Assembly: GCA_023653785.1 (NCBI GenBank)
Contig: JAMKCH010071751.1
Location: forward strand, 21,778 to 85,777
Direction: 5' to 3'
DNA length: 64,000 nucleotides
Source: Ophioderma brevispina
Taxonomy: Eukaryota; Echinodermata; Ophiuroidea; Amphilepidida; Ophiodermatidae
How positions within the stretch are numbered: position 1 is the stretch's first letter; each line of letters begins with the position of its first letter. The notes below the pieces were generated by a model. It saw only the letters and a list, made by a program, of their open reading frames with translations, did no database searches and was not told where the DNA came from. This document shows positions 39,201 through 54,200 of the stretch, one piece after another. Position numbers and translations under genes: made by a program.

Positions 39201-42200
39201 GAGAAATGTTTCTTTGTAACAAAAAATTTGAAAATTCTAATTTCGTAAGGAGCAAATACGAAATTTCAGCAATGTTTTATATTGAAGATAGAGCAAACCA
39301 GAATCACTGTTTTCTCTCTTTTAAGCAATTTCTCTGAAGCCAAATTACAAGGTACGAAATCTATGGAGTGTCTAGTCTATTGAAATTACTATTATGACAC
39401 AACATTTGGGTGCCTCAAAATCCTCGTTGGCACTTTTAAACCCAGGTCTAAAGTTAGTCTCCCTTTCTTCAGAATAACGCGCCTAATTTTAATTGGAATG
39501 TTTAAGCCACTGAGGTCTACCACCTCTATTACAGTATCTTTGATTGGCTCATAACAGAAAAAAACATGATATAACCTCTCATTACAATCAAAGAGACCTT
39601 CTACGTCATAATTATGCACCTTAAGCTTTTCCTTTTTCTTATCATATCTCTGATTAGCTTAATTGCCTTTTATACCTATGGAAAACCAATAAGTTTTCAG
39701 GGGTTAAATGTGGATAAAGATTTTAAAGGCCATGCCCTATCACACGAATACGCCCATCCCCAGGACCCGCCTATTTCCCGAAGTGGCAAACTGTTGGTGT
39801 TGAAGAAAGCTACTACTCTCATTTACCCTCGTGAAATCTTAGCACTTAAAAGTTGTTTGGTTTGATGTTATTAAGCAAAAGGTGTTTGAGAATGAAACTT
39901 GGTAGGTGTTGTCATATAAGTGGCCGAAAATTTTGGAGGTCATGCTGGGTCATCCAAGGTCCAATCACACTAGCATAGTTGTATGGTCATGAACCATAGG
40001 TGGGGGCAGTCAACATTTTATGCCAATTTTTTTTCAAGGTCTGTCTGGATCCTCTGGGTCAGTCTGAGGTCAATTCCACTGCAAATGGTTGTAATGGTCG
40101 TGAACTTGGTGGGTTGTGGTCAACATTCAGTGCTGAAACTTTTAAGGTCCTTTTCAAGGTCATGTGGGGCATCCAGGTTCAAATCCCCAAACATGTGGTA
40201 GGATGATGAAACTTGTGGGTGCGGTCAATATTCAGTGCCAAAAAATTTTTGAAGTTCAATATTTTTAATTTTGGTATTTTGTTATTAAGTTGTTTGTATG
40301 GTCATGAAACCTCGTGGGTGCAGTCACATTTTATGCCATTTTTTTCAAGGTCAATGCCTGGGTCATCTGAGGTCATTCACTGCAAATGTTGTATGGGTCA
40401 TGAAACTTGGTGGGATGTGGTCAATATTCAGTGCTGAAAATTTTGAAGGTCTTTCAAGTTCATGTGGGGGCATTCCAAGGTCAAACTAACTACAAATGTT
40501 TATGGTCATGAACTTGGGTGGGTGTAGTCAACATTTGTACCAGTTTTTCCAGGTCATCTGGTCTCAAAGGTATTGAAACTTGCTATGTAGGAGCCTCTCT
40601 GGTTCCATCACAATCCTCCCTGTGATCTCTAGTTAGTTACTAGTTCTTGGACTCTCCTTTTAACTACCGCACGAGCGGGGGGACCTTGTGGTTCGAGAAC
40701 CGCCTTGTGAACTTAGGAGTGTATAGATTTCATGCCTATAAACTTTACGATATATTACAAGAATACCACTAAAAGTAACTCTGGGGTTGTACGGTACCAC
40801 AAATTCTCAAAATATAAGGAAATATAAATTTCATTTCAAGAATGATGAACACTTGTTTTTCTCTACCTTGTGTGACATTTTTCAATAGTGCTATACAATT
40901 CCCAGGGTTCCAAATTTTCTTTTCCCCCAGTAGGTATGTTTGTGTATGTGGGAGGGGGGCATTTATTCTGCAGTTTTAAAATCCACTTCCATTCTTCCAC
41001 GAGGCAGACTCAGAATTCAAAATAATAATTAAATTAGTGTATTAACACTTGTAATTGTTGTCTTGTGCCTCCAGTTAGTTTCGGGGTCCACGTTCCCAAA
41101 ACTCTGATCATTGATGGAGTATCAATATGCAACATAAGAAAAAAATGAAATTCGGGGTCTGTACCGATTCAAAATGGCTGTCTCAAAAACCCTTTATTAC
41201 AAAATAACCAATTAACTTGGTCATCCCCGACCCCTGGCAAGATGGGAGTCTGAAACATGACCTCAATGACCTTTGACCTGCTTCCATGACCTTTGACATC
41301 TCCACCCAGGAAGGCACCCCTATTGCAACCTAACCTCCCCAAGCCTGGTGTAAATCGGACTTAAACTTTTAAGGAGACGTTTGAAAAACGAAAACCTAAC
41401 CAAACTGGAACCCACCAAACACACACACACACACAGACCTCAGATGACCTTGACATGGTCTATGCACCTTGTGATATCATGCCATATGAAGGAACCTATA
41501 CTGCACCTTAACCCAAGTCTGGTATAATTGGATTGATTGAGCCCATATTTTATTGGTCGAGCTATGAGTTGCAAAATATTGGTGCGATGCAGTCGAGCCA
41601 AATTTTAAAACTAATGGCGAGACCAATAAATATTGGGCGTAAATCCAATTTTATCATTATTATGTTTTGGATCCAATATTTTCCCACACTTGGATCCATA
41701 CAAACATAATAATGGATTAAATCGGACTTAAACTTTTCGAAGGAGACGTGAAAAACTGGCACACATACCAACATTTTTTCCTTTAAAATTTGTAAATGTA
41801 AGTGGGAAGTGCCGGTATGCTTATTGCTTACTGTATTCCTCATACTGCTTTACCCATTTATTTCCTTATGTAACAGGAAATTTTATAAATCAAAGCAGTT
41901 ACTATTCCAAACTGAAAAGCCTGTTAAAGGTTGCCGAATTTGGAAACCTGTACACCTATCTTTGTCCTCAAACTAGTCCTCCAAAATTGATGATAAAACT
42001 CCAAAAGTTGATAATTTATTTTCTTTGATGCAGTTTTGGCATTAAGCTTGAGAAATTAAATTCAGTTTTCCTGAAAATTGTTAATTTCTTTTTTGTAGAA
42101 ATCGGACTGATGCACACCTGAATGGTGAATTTGTACGTGATTACTATCCCTCTATTAACCCAGGAGCTAGCACACATTTGTAACACATCTCAAGTACAAA

Positions 42201-45200
42201 AGGTTTGAGTGATTAAATATGTGGACAGACTGACAGGGACCCCTGAAACATGATTCTTAAGTGCCGCAAGTGGTGCCTTAAGGAGAGGGGGCCAAAACAA
42301 AGTTTGTACAGGGGTCAAATTTTTAAATTGATCCAATCATGTTGAAAGGCACACCAATAATTTGCACCATTTTTTATCCAAATCGGAGCAATTTTAAAAT
42401 TTGACCCCTGTACAACTGAAATTGACCCTTTTTATTGATTTTTGCTGTTTTTAGCCTCTAATTCTGAAACTTTAGGCTGTACATATTACAAACTATACCT
42501 TTTCTGAATCCTTATGGTTTGGCACATAATATGGTATACTTTTCAACATGATTGGATCAATTTAAAAATTTGACCCCTGTACAATCTTGGTCTTGGCCCC
42601 CTCTCTTAAGGCACCACTTGCGGCACTTAAGAATCGCGTTTCAGGGGTTCCTGTCAGGCTGTCTACATATTTATTCACTCAAACCTTTTGTACTTGAGAT
42701 GTGTTACAAATGTGTGCTAGCTCCAGGGCTATATAGGTATATTCATCGTATCTCTGGGATATACCAGACGATGGCTGCCAAGCCTTATTTGATATAGCAA
42801 CTCCATATTCAAAATTCAGGATTTTTCGTCAAGATTTCGCTTTTACTTGTTAAACCCATGGCGACTTTAAAATTGGGATTTCTTGGGCCGCCATCCCCTG
42901 TCGCCAATGACGAGAGTACATTACGCCCTCTTTATATTCATTTTGTTTCATATATCGCCCAGCACGTGCAGCATCCGTTGATTCAATACACTCATAACAA
43001 TTTAAGGAAAACTGTGAACCAGCAAACCACTAGCAATTCTTTTCTCCAACTTTTGCTAATATCGCCTTGTACTCTTTTGAACATTGATATCTTTTAGTAA
43101 ATGTATGTTCAGGTTTTCGCTAGGCCTATCTTATTAAGTACATATCCATATGATGTAAAATTGGGCATTTTATTAGCTATCACACATGTAGATTTTAGAG
43201 GATATAAACGGCACAAATATTTTCTGTAACATATATCTGAAAGTAGGTCAAAACTCAAGCGAATAGAGCGATCAGCGCGGACGGTGATCGCCCAAAAATT
43301 GGGGTACCAAAATGTCACAATTGAAAGAATATATTTTATGGCTCTTTGTCAAGGACATCCACTTTCATAATACTGTAAAAGTGGAAATTTTCGCGCTACA
43401 TTAATTTTCGCGCTTTTCGCGCGCTTCTGAGCTAGCGCGAAATTAAAAACCCACGAAAATGTTTATTTTGTGTGTAGGTCTATGTAGGATAGCTGAGAAG
43501 AGCGAATTTAAAAACAAGCAAAAATGTAAAAAATCGCTGAAACGCGAAAAATTACACACGCGAAAATTATAACTTTTACAGTATTGCATTATTCCTGCCA
43601 TCAAGGACACGGTATAATTCTGTTTTGGATATGTGCATTGGAATCATAAAGGGTCAATTGACATTTTAGTTGAATAACAAAATATATGGAGTGATTTTAT
43701 TACAAACACCGTTGTTGTGGTCACGTTTGAAGAGTCATACATGGCAAGGTCCAACAGTCGCATTTTGAACTCGTTTGTTATTCCATTTCAGGCATTTCTA
43801 TGCACCATTACCTCTTTAATTTCGATGATTATAACTATATGTGGAGTGATTTTATTAAGCAAACAGCATGTCCGTTGTGCGGTCACGTTGAAGCGGGTCA
43901 CGTTTGAAGAGTCTACAAGGTCAAACAGTCACAATTTTTGAACTCGTTTGGTTATTCTGTTTCCAGGTATTTTCTATGCACAATTACCCTCTTTCAAATT
44001 GTTTGATAAGTATGACTCCAAACACCCATGACCATGTCCTTAGGCTATTTATTTTGAATTAAAAAAGTGGTGGATCCATGCGAAAACATTCTGTATTACA
44101 GTCTGATAAATAATTTGTTGGACAGGACGAACACAAGCGACAATTGTGAGTCAAGGAGATACATCACAAACCTTTCTTCGCGAATGCATAATTTTGTCAA
44201 GTATGCGCCATCCACCTTTGTAGCTTGTTGCGCTTATGAGATCTGCTTATCTCGTGGGTCCAATTACTTTTTTAATTTCCATATTCCCCTTAACCTGCTT
44301 GTACAACGTTGTCCCCCTAATTAGGTCCATGGCAGAAAAAATTCTTGTTAATCGAAATCTGATTTGTAATCAAGATTACAGACAGATTGCAAAGCTACGG
44401 TAATGACAAGCAATTTATAGAGAAATATGACAAAATTTTGGTCTTATTAAATGTTGTCAAACGTGTCTCCAACTCACTTTTTTATGTCCAGTCCGTCACA
44501 ACTTCACCTTTTATGTCCGGGTTTCACCAACTTCACGTTTTATAATCACCACTCATTTTTAGTCTGGTCACCGACTTCACTTTAGTCCGTTCATCAACTT
44601 CACTTCACACTTTATGTCCGGTCACCAACTTCACTTTTATGTCCGGTCACCAACTTCCCTTTTATGTCCGGTCAACCACTCACTTTTATGTCCCGGCTCA
44701 ACCACCTTCCTTTTCTGTCCGGTCCCCAACTTCAACTTTTTATGGTCCGGGTCCCGGTCACCAACTTCACTTTTATGTCCTGTGCACCAACTTCACTTTC
44801 TCCCCCAAAAGACAAAAATTTACAAAATCTTCATGGAAAAATACAGTTACTTTTCCAGAAAGCTTATTTACCCTCACGCGGCCCAGAACGCATTGAGGTG
44901 CAACAAAAACGTGGAACCAGGGGTCGGAACATGTTTCTCGTTGCATCTCGGCCCTTCAACAACTATTTTTTTTGGGTCGTCTTCAATGACCTCATTGCAA
45001 CCTCATTGCATCTTCTGGGCCGTCTTAACCGGAAAATGACGCGATGTTCCTCCCTCGGTGCATCTGGGCCGTCTTTACGGAAAATGACGCCATGTTCCTC
45101 GTTCATCTGGGCCGTCTTCCCGAAAATGAATTCGATGTTCCTGTTTGCATCTGGGCCGTCTTTACGGAAAGTGACGCGATGTTCCTCTTGCATCCTCTGG

Positions 45201-48200
45201 GCCGGCTTTACGAAAATGACGCGATGTTACTAGTTGCATCTGGGACGATTTGCCTGCAGAAGATCGAACTTAGCACAATGCGTCTCATTGCATCTATCTT
45301 GCCTCGGGACTTCTTCGGGAAAATGACGCGATGTCCTTCGTTTGCAATCTGGGACGATTTGCCCGCATAGACGAAATTGTCGCAATGTTTCTCATTGCAT
45401 TTGGTATGTCTTCCGGGAAAATGGCGGCGTTGTTTTTCATAATGGCAATTGGGGGGTCTGTTTACCCGACTAATATTGCAAAACAATAGAGAAGTCAGAT
45501 TCATACAAAACTATTTGGCATGAACCCAATTTGCTTCCTTTTTCAAAGTCCAACTTTGCCGTGTCCCTGCCCCGTCTTTTGATAAAACAAGTGACAAACC
45601 GGCCCAAAAATTGAGTGTAATTCTTGCCAAGAGCCTTACGGCTATTCATGCACGTATTTATCAAAGAATTACCCTCAATTTTGGCCCGTTCGTTTTCGCT
45701 TTTTTTTTATCACAACGACGTGGCAGGCCCGGCAATTGGGACTTGTAAATTTTTTTTAAAAGTCCAACTGTAGAAGCGGGAGCAAGGACTTGGGTCAACA
45801 TCAATCGATCGTCATCTTCAACACTACATCTCAGCTTTGACACCTTGGTAGTTAGTATGGACCCTCCTACAAGATCATGCAAGGTATTAGTGGGTGTCAA
45901 ATTATGGTGTCCACTTTTCAATAGGGGCCAATTTAAGTTACCACAAGGGGTCCAAACTTTTAAATTACTTCAATCATGTTGAAATGTAAATGTCATATTG
46001 GTCCGTCAGACATAAGGATCCACAAATGTATAGTTGTAACCACATGACCATTGGTTTTAAAGTATTGGTAAAAATGGCTAAATGCAAAAAGGTCAATTTC
46101 CATTGGTACAGGGGGTCAAAACAGAAGGTGTCCAATTTTGGTAAAAAATGAACAAATTGTTCATCTAGCTATGTGGCAAAATAAAGAAAGTTTGCAGCAT
46201 CCTGCAATGCATCGTTATCATGCTATGTGACAAATAGGTTATGGGGCAACATAATCAAATTGGCATTGCTTTTGAACCTTTATCTCGGTATAAACATTTA
46301 CATAATCAAAACTATACGTTGGGAGTCCTCATTCCTCAGGGCATAATTTGCAAGCCTTTAAAATATAATCATAGTAACTTCATGTTGACCCCGTACAAAT
46401 TGAGTTTGACCTTTTTTGCACTTATTAAGCCATTTTTAAAATATACCGAATAACTCTAAAGACCATGGGTCATAGATGGTACAACTAACATTTGGATTCC
46501 TTGTGACTAGACGGACAATATGCATACTTTCAACATGATTGGAGTAATTTTAAAAGTTTTGACCTCCTGTGTAACTTAAATTGGCCCCTATTGAAAAGTG
46601 AACCACAATTTGACACCACTCACTACCTTGCATTGATGTATAGGTGCCTACTAACTACTAAAAGGGTCAAACTTAGATTGGAGTCCGGCATGAACGAATT
46701 CCCTAAAAAATAACCTATGTATTGCTGCTCCTGCGCTAATGGCCATGGCCCTGGTCGGTCGTCTACCAAAATTTCCTCTCAGCCGAAAATATTGCAAAGC
46801 GGCCGCCCGCGTTATCAACGGACCCGTTTTACCCCTACGCTTTAGCGTACGCTTCCCTCGCTAAAATACTCACCAAAGGAAGCGACAATCACCTGCACTT
46901 GACTTAGTCATTTTTTTTTCGCCCAACAGTGTAGCTATTGGATCGTGGGTGATCTCTTGGCAAAGAGCAAGGTACCGGGTCATATTCCTGTCTTTGCGTA
47001 TTTTACTGCCTTGAGAACACTCGGTCTGCTCTTGACTTAACTACCCAATCAGCCGACAAATACAGCCAAGGGCCGGGCCAGCCCGGGATCAAATCGGAAC
47101 CACTTAGCCCTACCTATAGCTTCCCCTTTCTGCTAAAGATCAAGGAAGCGGTCCGCTCTGTCAGCTCTTTCAAGCGGAGAGCCGCTCTCGGTAAAAATCA
47201 CCCACTAGTGGGAAAATGCCGGGTCTGCTGCTGAAAACAATGTTGGCGCAAAGTGTACTACCCAATCAGCCGACAAATACAGCCAAGGGCCGGGCCGAGT
47301 TGTGTACAAAAATGCAACATGCGCAGAGGTCAGAAAAGCCGGCCTGTAGCGGCTGAGGCCTGACTCCGGACCAGAACGTATATATATAAGAGGGATGGTG
47401 TGTGACGTGACAGATTCACGGCAGCGAAATACGGTAAGACGGGACATGACCCGGTTCCTTGCCCGGAAGCGCTCTCATCGGATCAATGATCTGTGAATGA
47501 AAGAGGTAGATGTTAATATCGTGATAAATATAAGCGGAGAGTCGCTCCCGGTAAAATCACCCACACCGGGTCTGCCGGGCCGGCCAGGGTTCAAACCAGA
47601 ACCACTTAGCCCTACCTATAGCGAATGCTTTCCTGCTGAAGACCAAGGAAGCGGTCCCCTCTGGACTGGGTGATCTCTTGGTAAAGAGCAAGGAACCGGG
47701 TCATGTTCCTGTCTTACCGTATTTCTCTGTCGTGAATCTGTCACGTCAGACACACCATCCCTCTTATATATATACGTTCTGGTCCCGAGTCAGGCCGCAG
47801 CCGCTACAGGCCGGCTTTTCTGACCTCTGCGCATGTTACATTTTTGTACACAACCAATGTAACGCTACCGAAAGCGTCCCTATATCAAAATCCAGATTTC
47901 GCATACGGCACTTGTCCATTCTTAGCTCTCGCCAGCGGAGAGCCGCTCTCGGTAAAATCACCCACTAGTGGGAAAATGCCGGGTCTGCTACCTACAAAAA
48001 TGTTGGCGCAAGACACACTAACCTCTCTGCCCGCAAAACCCCTGCCCAACGCGGCGGAAGATTTTTGGTTGGAACCCAAGGCAAGCCACGGGCTGACGTT
48101 TTCGGCCGGAGAGGATAGTGTATTTTGCGCCAACATTTTTTTAGCCAGCAGCCCCGGTATTTTCCCACTAGTGGGTGATTTTACCGAGAGCGGCTCCCAA

Positions 48201-51200
48201 CTGGAGAGATCTAAAATGGACCAGTGCCGTATGCGAAATCTGGATTTTGATCTAGGGACGCTTTCGGTAGCGTTACATTGAGTTGTGTACAAAAATGCAA
48301 CATGCGCAGAGGTCAGAAAAGCCGGCCTGTAGTGGCTGAGGCCTGACTCGGGACCAGAACGTATATATATAAGAGGGATGGTGTGTCTGACGTGACCGAT
48401 TCACGGCAGCGAAATACGGTAAGACGGGACATGACCCGGTTACTTGCCCGGAAGCGCTCTCATCGGATCAATGATCCGTGAATGAAAGAGGTAGATGTTA
48501 ATATCGTGATGAATATAAGCGGAGAGCCGCTCCCGGTAAAATCAACCCATACCGGGTATGCCGGGCGGCCCCGGGTTCAAACCAGACACTTTAAGCCCCT
48601 ACTATAGTAGAATGTCCCACAGTCTCGGCTCTCTCTTCGGATTCAGGACACAGTAGGTTCAATTAACCATAAAATAAACATTTATTTATTTGGAAAAGCA
48701 CTCACGAGCACGATGCATCCAATGTATATACAAACAAATAAAAAAACTAAAATCCTAAAAAAATCAGTCTGGGCCTCCTGCACCCTTGGGCATCTGTTTC
48801 CTTTTAATACTGAGCTGCCACCTTTTTTGACCCAATGGCCGGCCATACGCCCTCATTACGAACCAACTTGTCCAATGATTAACAAATTCAAAACCACCAC
48901 TCCCACGCAGGAGACTGTTGGCATCTGTAGGAAAGTGTCTACAAACCATCAGTTCAATAGACTTACAGTGACTTCCCGTCAATCATGTTTGTCCTCCCAA
49001 ATGTTTTATTCAAAAATCCTCGTTGACGTCAATCACACTGCAGAGACACGGGAGAATGCGCGTTGCGGTTTTTGGAGCGCTTTGTCAGAGCTATTTGCTT
49101 TGGGAGTGTCAACAGGTCCATCCTCGGAGGTGCAGTATGTACGTGCTGGTAGACATTGCATATCCGGGTTCAGTTAATTCAACTAGGTTTTTTATTTGTG
49201 AAATTGAAATGTACAATTTAACTTAAAGCCAAAAGCAATTTTTTTTTGGGGGGGGGGGTTGTTTGTTGGCTGCAGTTGGCCATAGTGTATATCTATATTA
49301 TATTATTTTTTCAAGTGGGAGATTCGAATGTTGGGGACTTGTGCTTGTCCAACATTAGGAAATGGTTGTGTGGTGTGGTGTGTGTAGTGTGTGGGTGTGG
49401 TGTGGGTGTGTGTGGTGGGTTGTGTGTTGGTGTGGGGGGGAGTGTGGTGTGGTGTGTGTGGTGGACGCGTGGGGGTGGTGGTTCGGGTGTCTTTCCCTCA
49501 ATGAGCCGGTGGGAGGGAGTAACTCAGTTCCAAATAATTTCAAATATGTACCAACATAACATTTCAATATCATAGGATGTAGCATGTTTAGCTACATGCT
49601 AAACGCAAATGCACGTTAACTGAAAAGGCTAAAATCATTTCATAAAGAGAGGAAAAGAGAATTCAGAGCAAACAAAAAAAGTAAATCCCAAAGTAAAGTT
49701 AAATTCAATGGCAATTTATGCATAGATGCATTCTAAGTATTACAGTGGGAAACTCTACCATATGAGGTGGGGAAAAAAAAAACGGACCAATTTACAAAAA
49801 AATCACTCGTATTGGTGAATACAAAAAGGGAAAGGAGATTCTGTCATCAAATTATACGAAAGAAAAGAAATAGGGCCTAATGAAGGGTAAAAGAAATGGA
49901 AGATAGAGAAAGACAGAACGGAGAGAGGCAGACAGAGAAAAAAGAAAGCGATGAAGGGCGAGCGGAGGGGCAGTGAGTACATAAGTGGGGGGCGGGGGGG
50001 GCGCAGGGGGGTCACGATCCCCCTGCTCAGAAGCAGCGGCCCGAGCCTCCCCCACCCCCCGGGGAGGGGTCTTTCGGGGATTTACCTGATGTTGATGGGC
50101 GGTGTAAGGGGGAGGGGGCGGAATCATTTGCCAAATAATTTCATATATAGGACTAACATAACATTTCAGTATCATATAGGATGTAAGCCTGGACTACTGA
50201 AAGAAAAATATAATTTCATAAAATCAAGAAAAGAAAGAAAAAAAAAACAAAACAAAGACAACAAAAGAGATCTGAAAAAAAGATGGGACAAATTTCTAAA
50301 TACGAAAGTAAGAAAATATTACCCAATTGTTTTGAAAGTTTGTATAAGTACTTCTGTAACCTGCATTTATTCTGACTGCAGAAAAAAAGGACTTAATAAA
50401 TAAAAACCGATCAAAAGAGATAGAAACTCTGATGGTTTTCCTTGGCCAGGTTATATGAAAACAACAATTTCTGCATAAAAGGCTGGAAGCATGTAGATTT
50501 TGCAGGAAGAGAGGAAGGGGGGAGGGGGAGAGAGAGGAAGAAGAAGAGAGGGAGGAAAGGAGTGGGGAGAGGGAGAAGGAGTTGAGAGAGAGAGAAGGGA
50601 AAGGCAGGGAATAAGAGAGGGGGAGAGAGAATGTTTTTCTGGATGGTGTATATAATTGTTTTGCATTGGAAGCATGTAATTTTCACAGGGGACGTAGAGG
50701 GGAGGAGAGAGAGAGGGATGAGAATGAGGAAGGGAAGAGGACAGAGAGGAGGAGAGAGGAAAGAGAAGAGAGCGAGGGAGAGGGAGAAGAGATGGGAGGA
50801 AAGAGGGACGGAAAGAGGAGGAGAGCGATAGTGGAGAGGAGACGATGACGGAAGTGAGCTGAGGGAGGAGGATTGGGAGAAGGGAGGAGAGGGGACGAGA
50901 GGGGATATAAAGGGAGAGGAGAAGGTAGGCGGGAGGGTAGAGGACGCGAGAGGGAGACCGAGGGGAGAGAGAGTGAGAGAGGATGAGGGACGGGTGGGGG
51001 GCGAGAGAGGAGAGGGGAGAGGAGGGGGTAGTGAGAGGGAGAGGGGAAGAGGAGGGAAGCGAAGGAGGGAAGAGGAAGGATGTAGAGGGAAGAGGAGAGA
51101 AGGAAGAGAGGACGAGAGGACAGAGGATGAGGAGAGAGAGAGAGAGAGAATGTTTCCCTGGACATGGTTTATATGAATGTTTTGTATGAAAACAAGAATT

Positions 51201-54200
51201 TAATGGATATAGGCTTGAAGCAGTTAATTTTCCCACCTAGGAGAGGTGGGGAGGGATTAGAGAGAAGAAGAGAGAGGGAGAGGAGGAGAGGGAAGAAAGG
51301 TAGGGAGGGGAGGAAAAGGTGAGAAGGGAGGAGAGAAGGGAGGAGCGAGGGAGAGAGAGTCGAGGAGAGATTGAGCGAGAGAGAGGGTCGAGAGAAGGCA
51401 GAGAGAGAGGAGAGAGAAGGGAAAGGAAGGGGATAAGAGTGGGGGGGAGAGAGAATGTTTTCCCGGCATGATTGTTTTGCCTTTGAAGCATGTAATTTTC
51501 CCAGGGAAAGGAAGGAGAGGAGGGAGAGAAAGGACGTAGAAGGATGAGAAGAGGATGAGAGGAAGGAGGAGATGGGGGAGGAGAGAGGTGAGGAGAGAGG
51601 GGAGGAGAGAGGGGAGGGATAGGATGGAGAGGAGAGCGGGCCTTTTTCCCGAGAAGCGAAAGAGAAGGGGGGGAGGAGACAGGGAGAGGAGTGGAGAGAG
51701 GGAAGGGGAGGGAAGAGAGGAGAGGTGAAAAGGGCGAGGAGAGGAGGAGAGACGAGAGCGAGGGATGGAGGAGCGGAGAGCGGGAGAGGGGGATTAGCGG
51801 GAAGAGACGGAAGGGCAGAGAAGGGGAGGGAGGCAGAGGAGGAGGGAGAGAGGAGAGACAAGAAGGGGAGCGAGGCGCGGATCGGAGAGCGGCAAGGAAG
51901 GGGGCGCTGGAAAGCGGCGAGAGCGAGAGCGAGGAATGGTTTTCCTGGCATGCTTGATTCTGCGGTTTCCCCCCGTTCTTGCTCCCGAGCCTTGCCGCCT
52001 GTCCCTTTGTCGGGTCGGGTGGGTGGGGCGCGGCGCGGCCGCGGCCCGAGAGGGGAAGGGAGAGGGGAAAGAGAGAGAGGGAGAGGAGGGGGGGGAGGAG
52101 AGGAGAGAGGGGAGGAGAGGAGAGAGTGGGAACAGGAGAGGGGAGAAGAAGGGATAGGAGGGAGGGGAGAGAGGAGTAGACGGGAGCGGGGAGGCAAGGA
52201 CGAGGGGGGAGAGAGGGAGAAGCGCGGGGCGGGCGGAGGCGAGAGTAGGGCCGCGGGCGCGCGGCTGCAGGGAAAGGCGAGCGGCGCGGACGGAGCGGAG
52301 GAGAGCGCGAGACGCGGCCCGGCCCGGAGCGTGTGAACAAAGGAGAGAGGGGAGAGGAGAGGAGGGGAGGTGGAGGGGAGAGGAGAAGGATTGAGGGATG
52401 ATGAGGGACTGAAGGGGAGAGGGAAGAGAGAGAAGGAGGATGAGGAGGAGAGGAGGAGAGGAGGAAGAGAGAGGAGGAGAGGGTGGGGAGAGGGGAGGAC
52501 CCGAGGGGGAGGGAGATAGAGGGGAGAGAGGAGAGAGTGGAAAGAGGGAGAGAAGAGAAAGTGTAGGAGAGCGGGGGAGAGATGGGAGGGAGAGGGGAGG
52601 ATGAGAGAGGAGAGAGAAGAGGAGAGAGGGGAGAGAGGGGAGAGGGAGGATGAGGGAGAGAGGAGGGGAGAGAGGGGGGGAAAGAGGGGAGTGGAAGAGG
52701 GAGAGAGAAGAGAAAGTGTGGAGTGGGGTGAGAGTGGAAGAGGGGAGAGGGGAGGAGGGGAGAGGAGAGAAGAGGACAGAAGGGCAGGACCGAGGGGAGA
52801 GGGGGAGACGAGGGGAGGAGGGGAGAGGACCGAGGGGGAGGAGAGGAAGGGGATGGAGAAGAGGAAGAAAGAGAGGACAGGGAGCGGAGGAAGAGGGAGA
52901 GGGAGAGATTAGAGAAAAAGAAGGTGATGAAGAGGAGGAGAGAGAGATGTTCAATTGGCTGGGTTTATACGAATGTTTGCATTTAAAACAAGAATTTTGC
53001 ATAAAGAGGTTGAAGCATTGTAATTTTCGCTGGTTCGGGTCGTGGAGGAGGGGAGGGTGGGGGGGAGAGAGGAGCGGAGGGGAGAGGAGAGGGAGTTGAG
53101 GGGAGGAGAGGAGAGAGAGAGAGGAGAGGCGAGAGAAGGGGACTGAGAGGAGCGAGAGAGAGGAGAGTAAGAGAGGGAAAAAGGGAGAAGAAGATAGGAG
53201 GAGGGGAGGGGAGAGAGGAGAGGAGAGGGAGAGGAGCGGAGGGGGAGAGGGAGGGAGAGGAGATGAGGAGAGAGGGAAAGATTGAGGGGAGAGAGGGAGA
53301 GATGAGAGTGGAGGGGAGAGAGGGAGAGGAGAGGAGGGGAGAGAGGGAAGAGAGAGGGAGAAAAACAAAAGAGGGAGAGAAAGAGGGGGAAAAAAGGGGC
53401 GCGACGGGATGAGAGGAGGGGAGGGAGGGGGGAGATAGGAGAGGAGCGGGGGCGGAGCGGGAGAGATGAGGGGAGAGAGGCGGAGGAGGAGGGGAAGAAG
53501 AGGGGAGAGGAGAGGGGGCGAGGAGCGGAGGAGAGGAGCTACGGGGAAGAGAGGGAGAGAAGAAAGTAGAACAGTAGAGAGTGGAGAGGGAGATGACGGA
53601 GGGCGGTTAAAAGAAAAAGAAAATTTAAGAGTTTCGGGTTTCCAGAAATTGTCAGCTAATCTCCCAACACTTTTCTTGAGAAAGGGTCAAGCCTCAGTCT
53701 TTTACCCCAAGGAAATTTTACAGAATTTGGTTATCTTAACAAAATAAGTCCCACGGAGAAAAAAAACATTGAGAAGAAAAGTAATAGTTCAAAGAGCTCT
53801 CTTATAATGCAAGCAATCTTACAAGTTTAGAAGTTTCGCACTAAATTGTGTTACGTTTGAATTGCGAAAGAAAAGTATACAAATAAAGATAAAACTGAAG
53901 ACGGCGTATTTTTTTTAAATATAATTGGTGTTTTTACTCTACTCCGAGATATTCTATTTAATTAATACACTGAAAAATAATGCACGCGCTGATTAATAAC
54001 ACAATCTGTCAGGGTTTCATGTGGTCGCCTTATTGCCGTGGGGCTACTGCATTGATTGTGGGCGTACGTCGGCTACACAGTAAAAAGCACGATTTGATCG
54101 CGATTACCATAAGAACTTTAAGGGCGTGTGATACGATTGGTAGCGGAGACGTTCCCTAAAGTTTAGGGAACATTGTAGACAAATCCTAACAGATTCCAAG

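Noticed and set aside
44614..45233. Frames of 141 and 189 codons
   Set aside because: They run through 25-bp and 46-bp minisatellites in several frames at once.
47844..48292. Overlapping frames of 135-145 codons on both strands
   Set aside because: They are mirror images produced by the inverted repeat; the translated wording repeats between strands.
50451..53368. Very long minus-strand frames (up to 524 codons) rich in S, P and L
   Set aside because: The sequence is a GA purine array; several frames stay open at once because stop codons are rare in it. No domain, and the composition is extreme.
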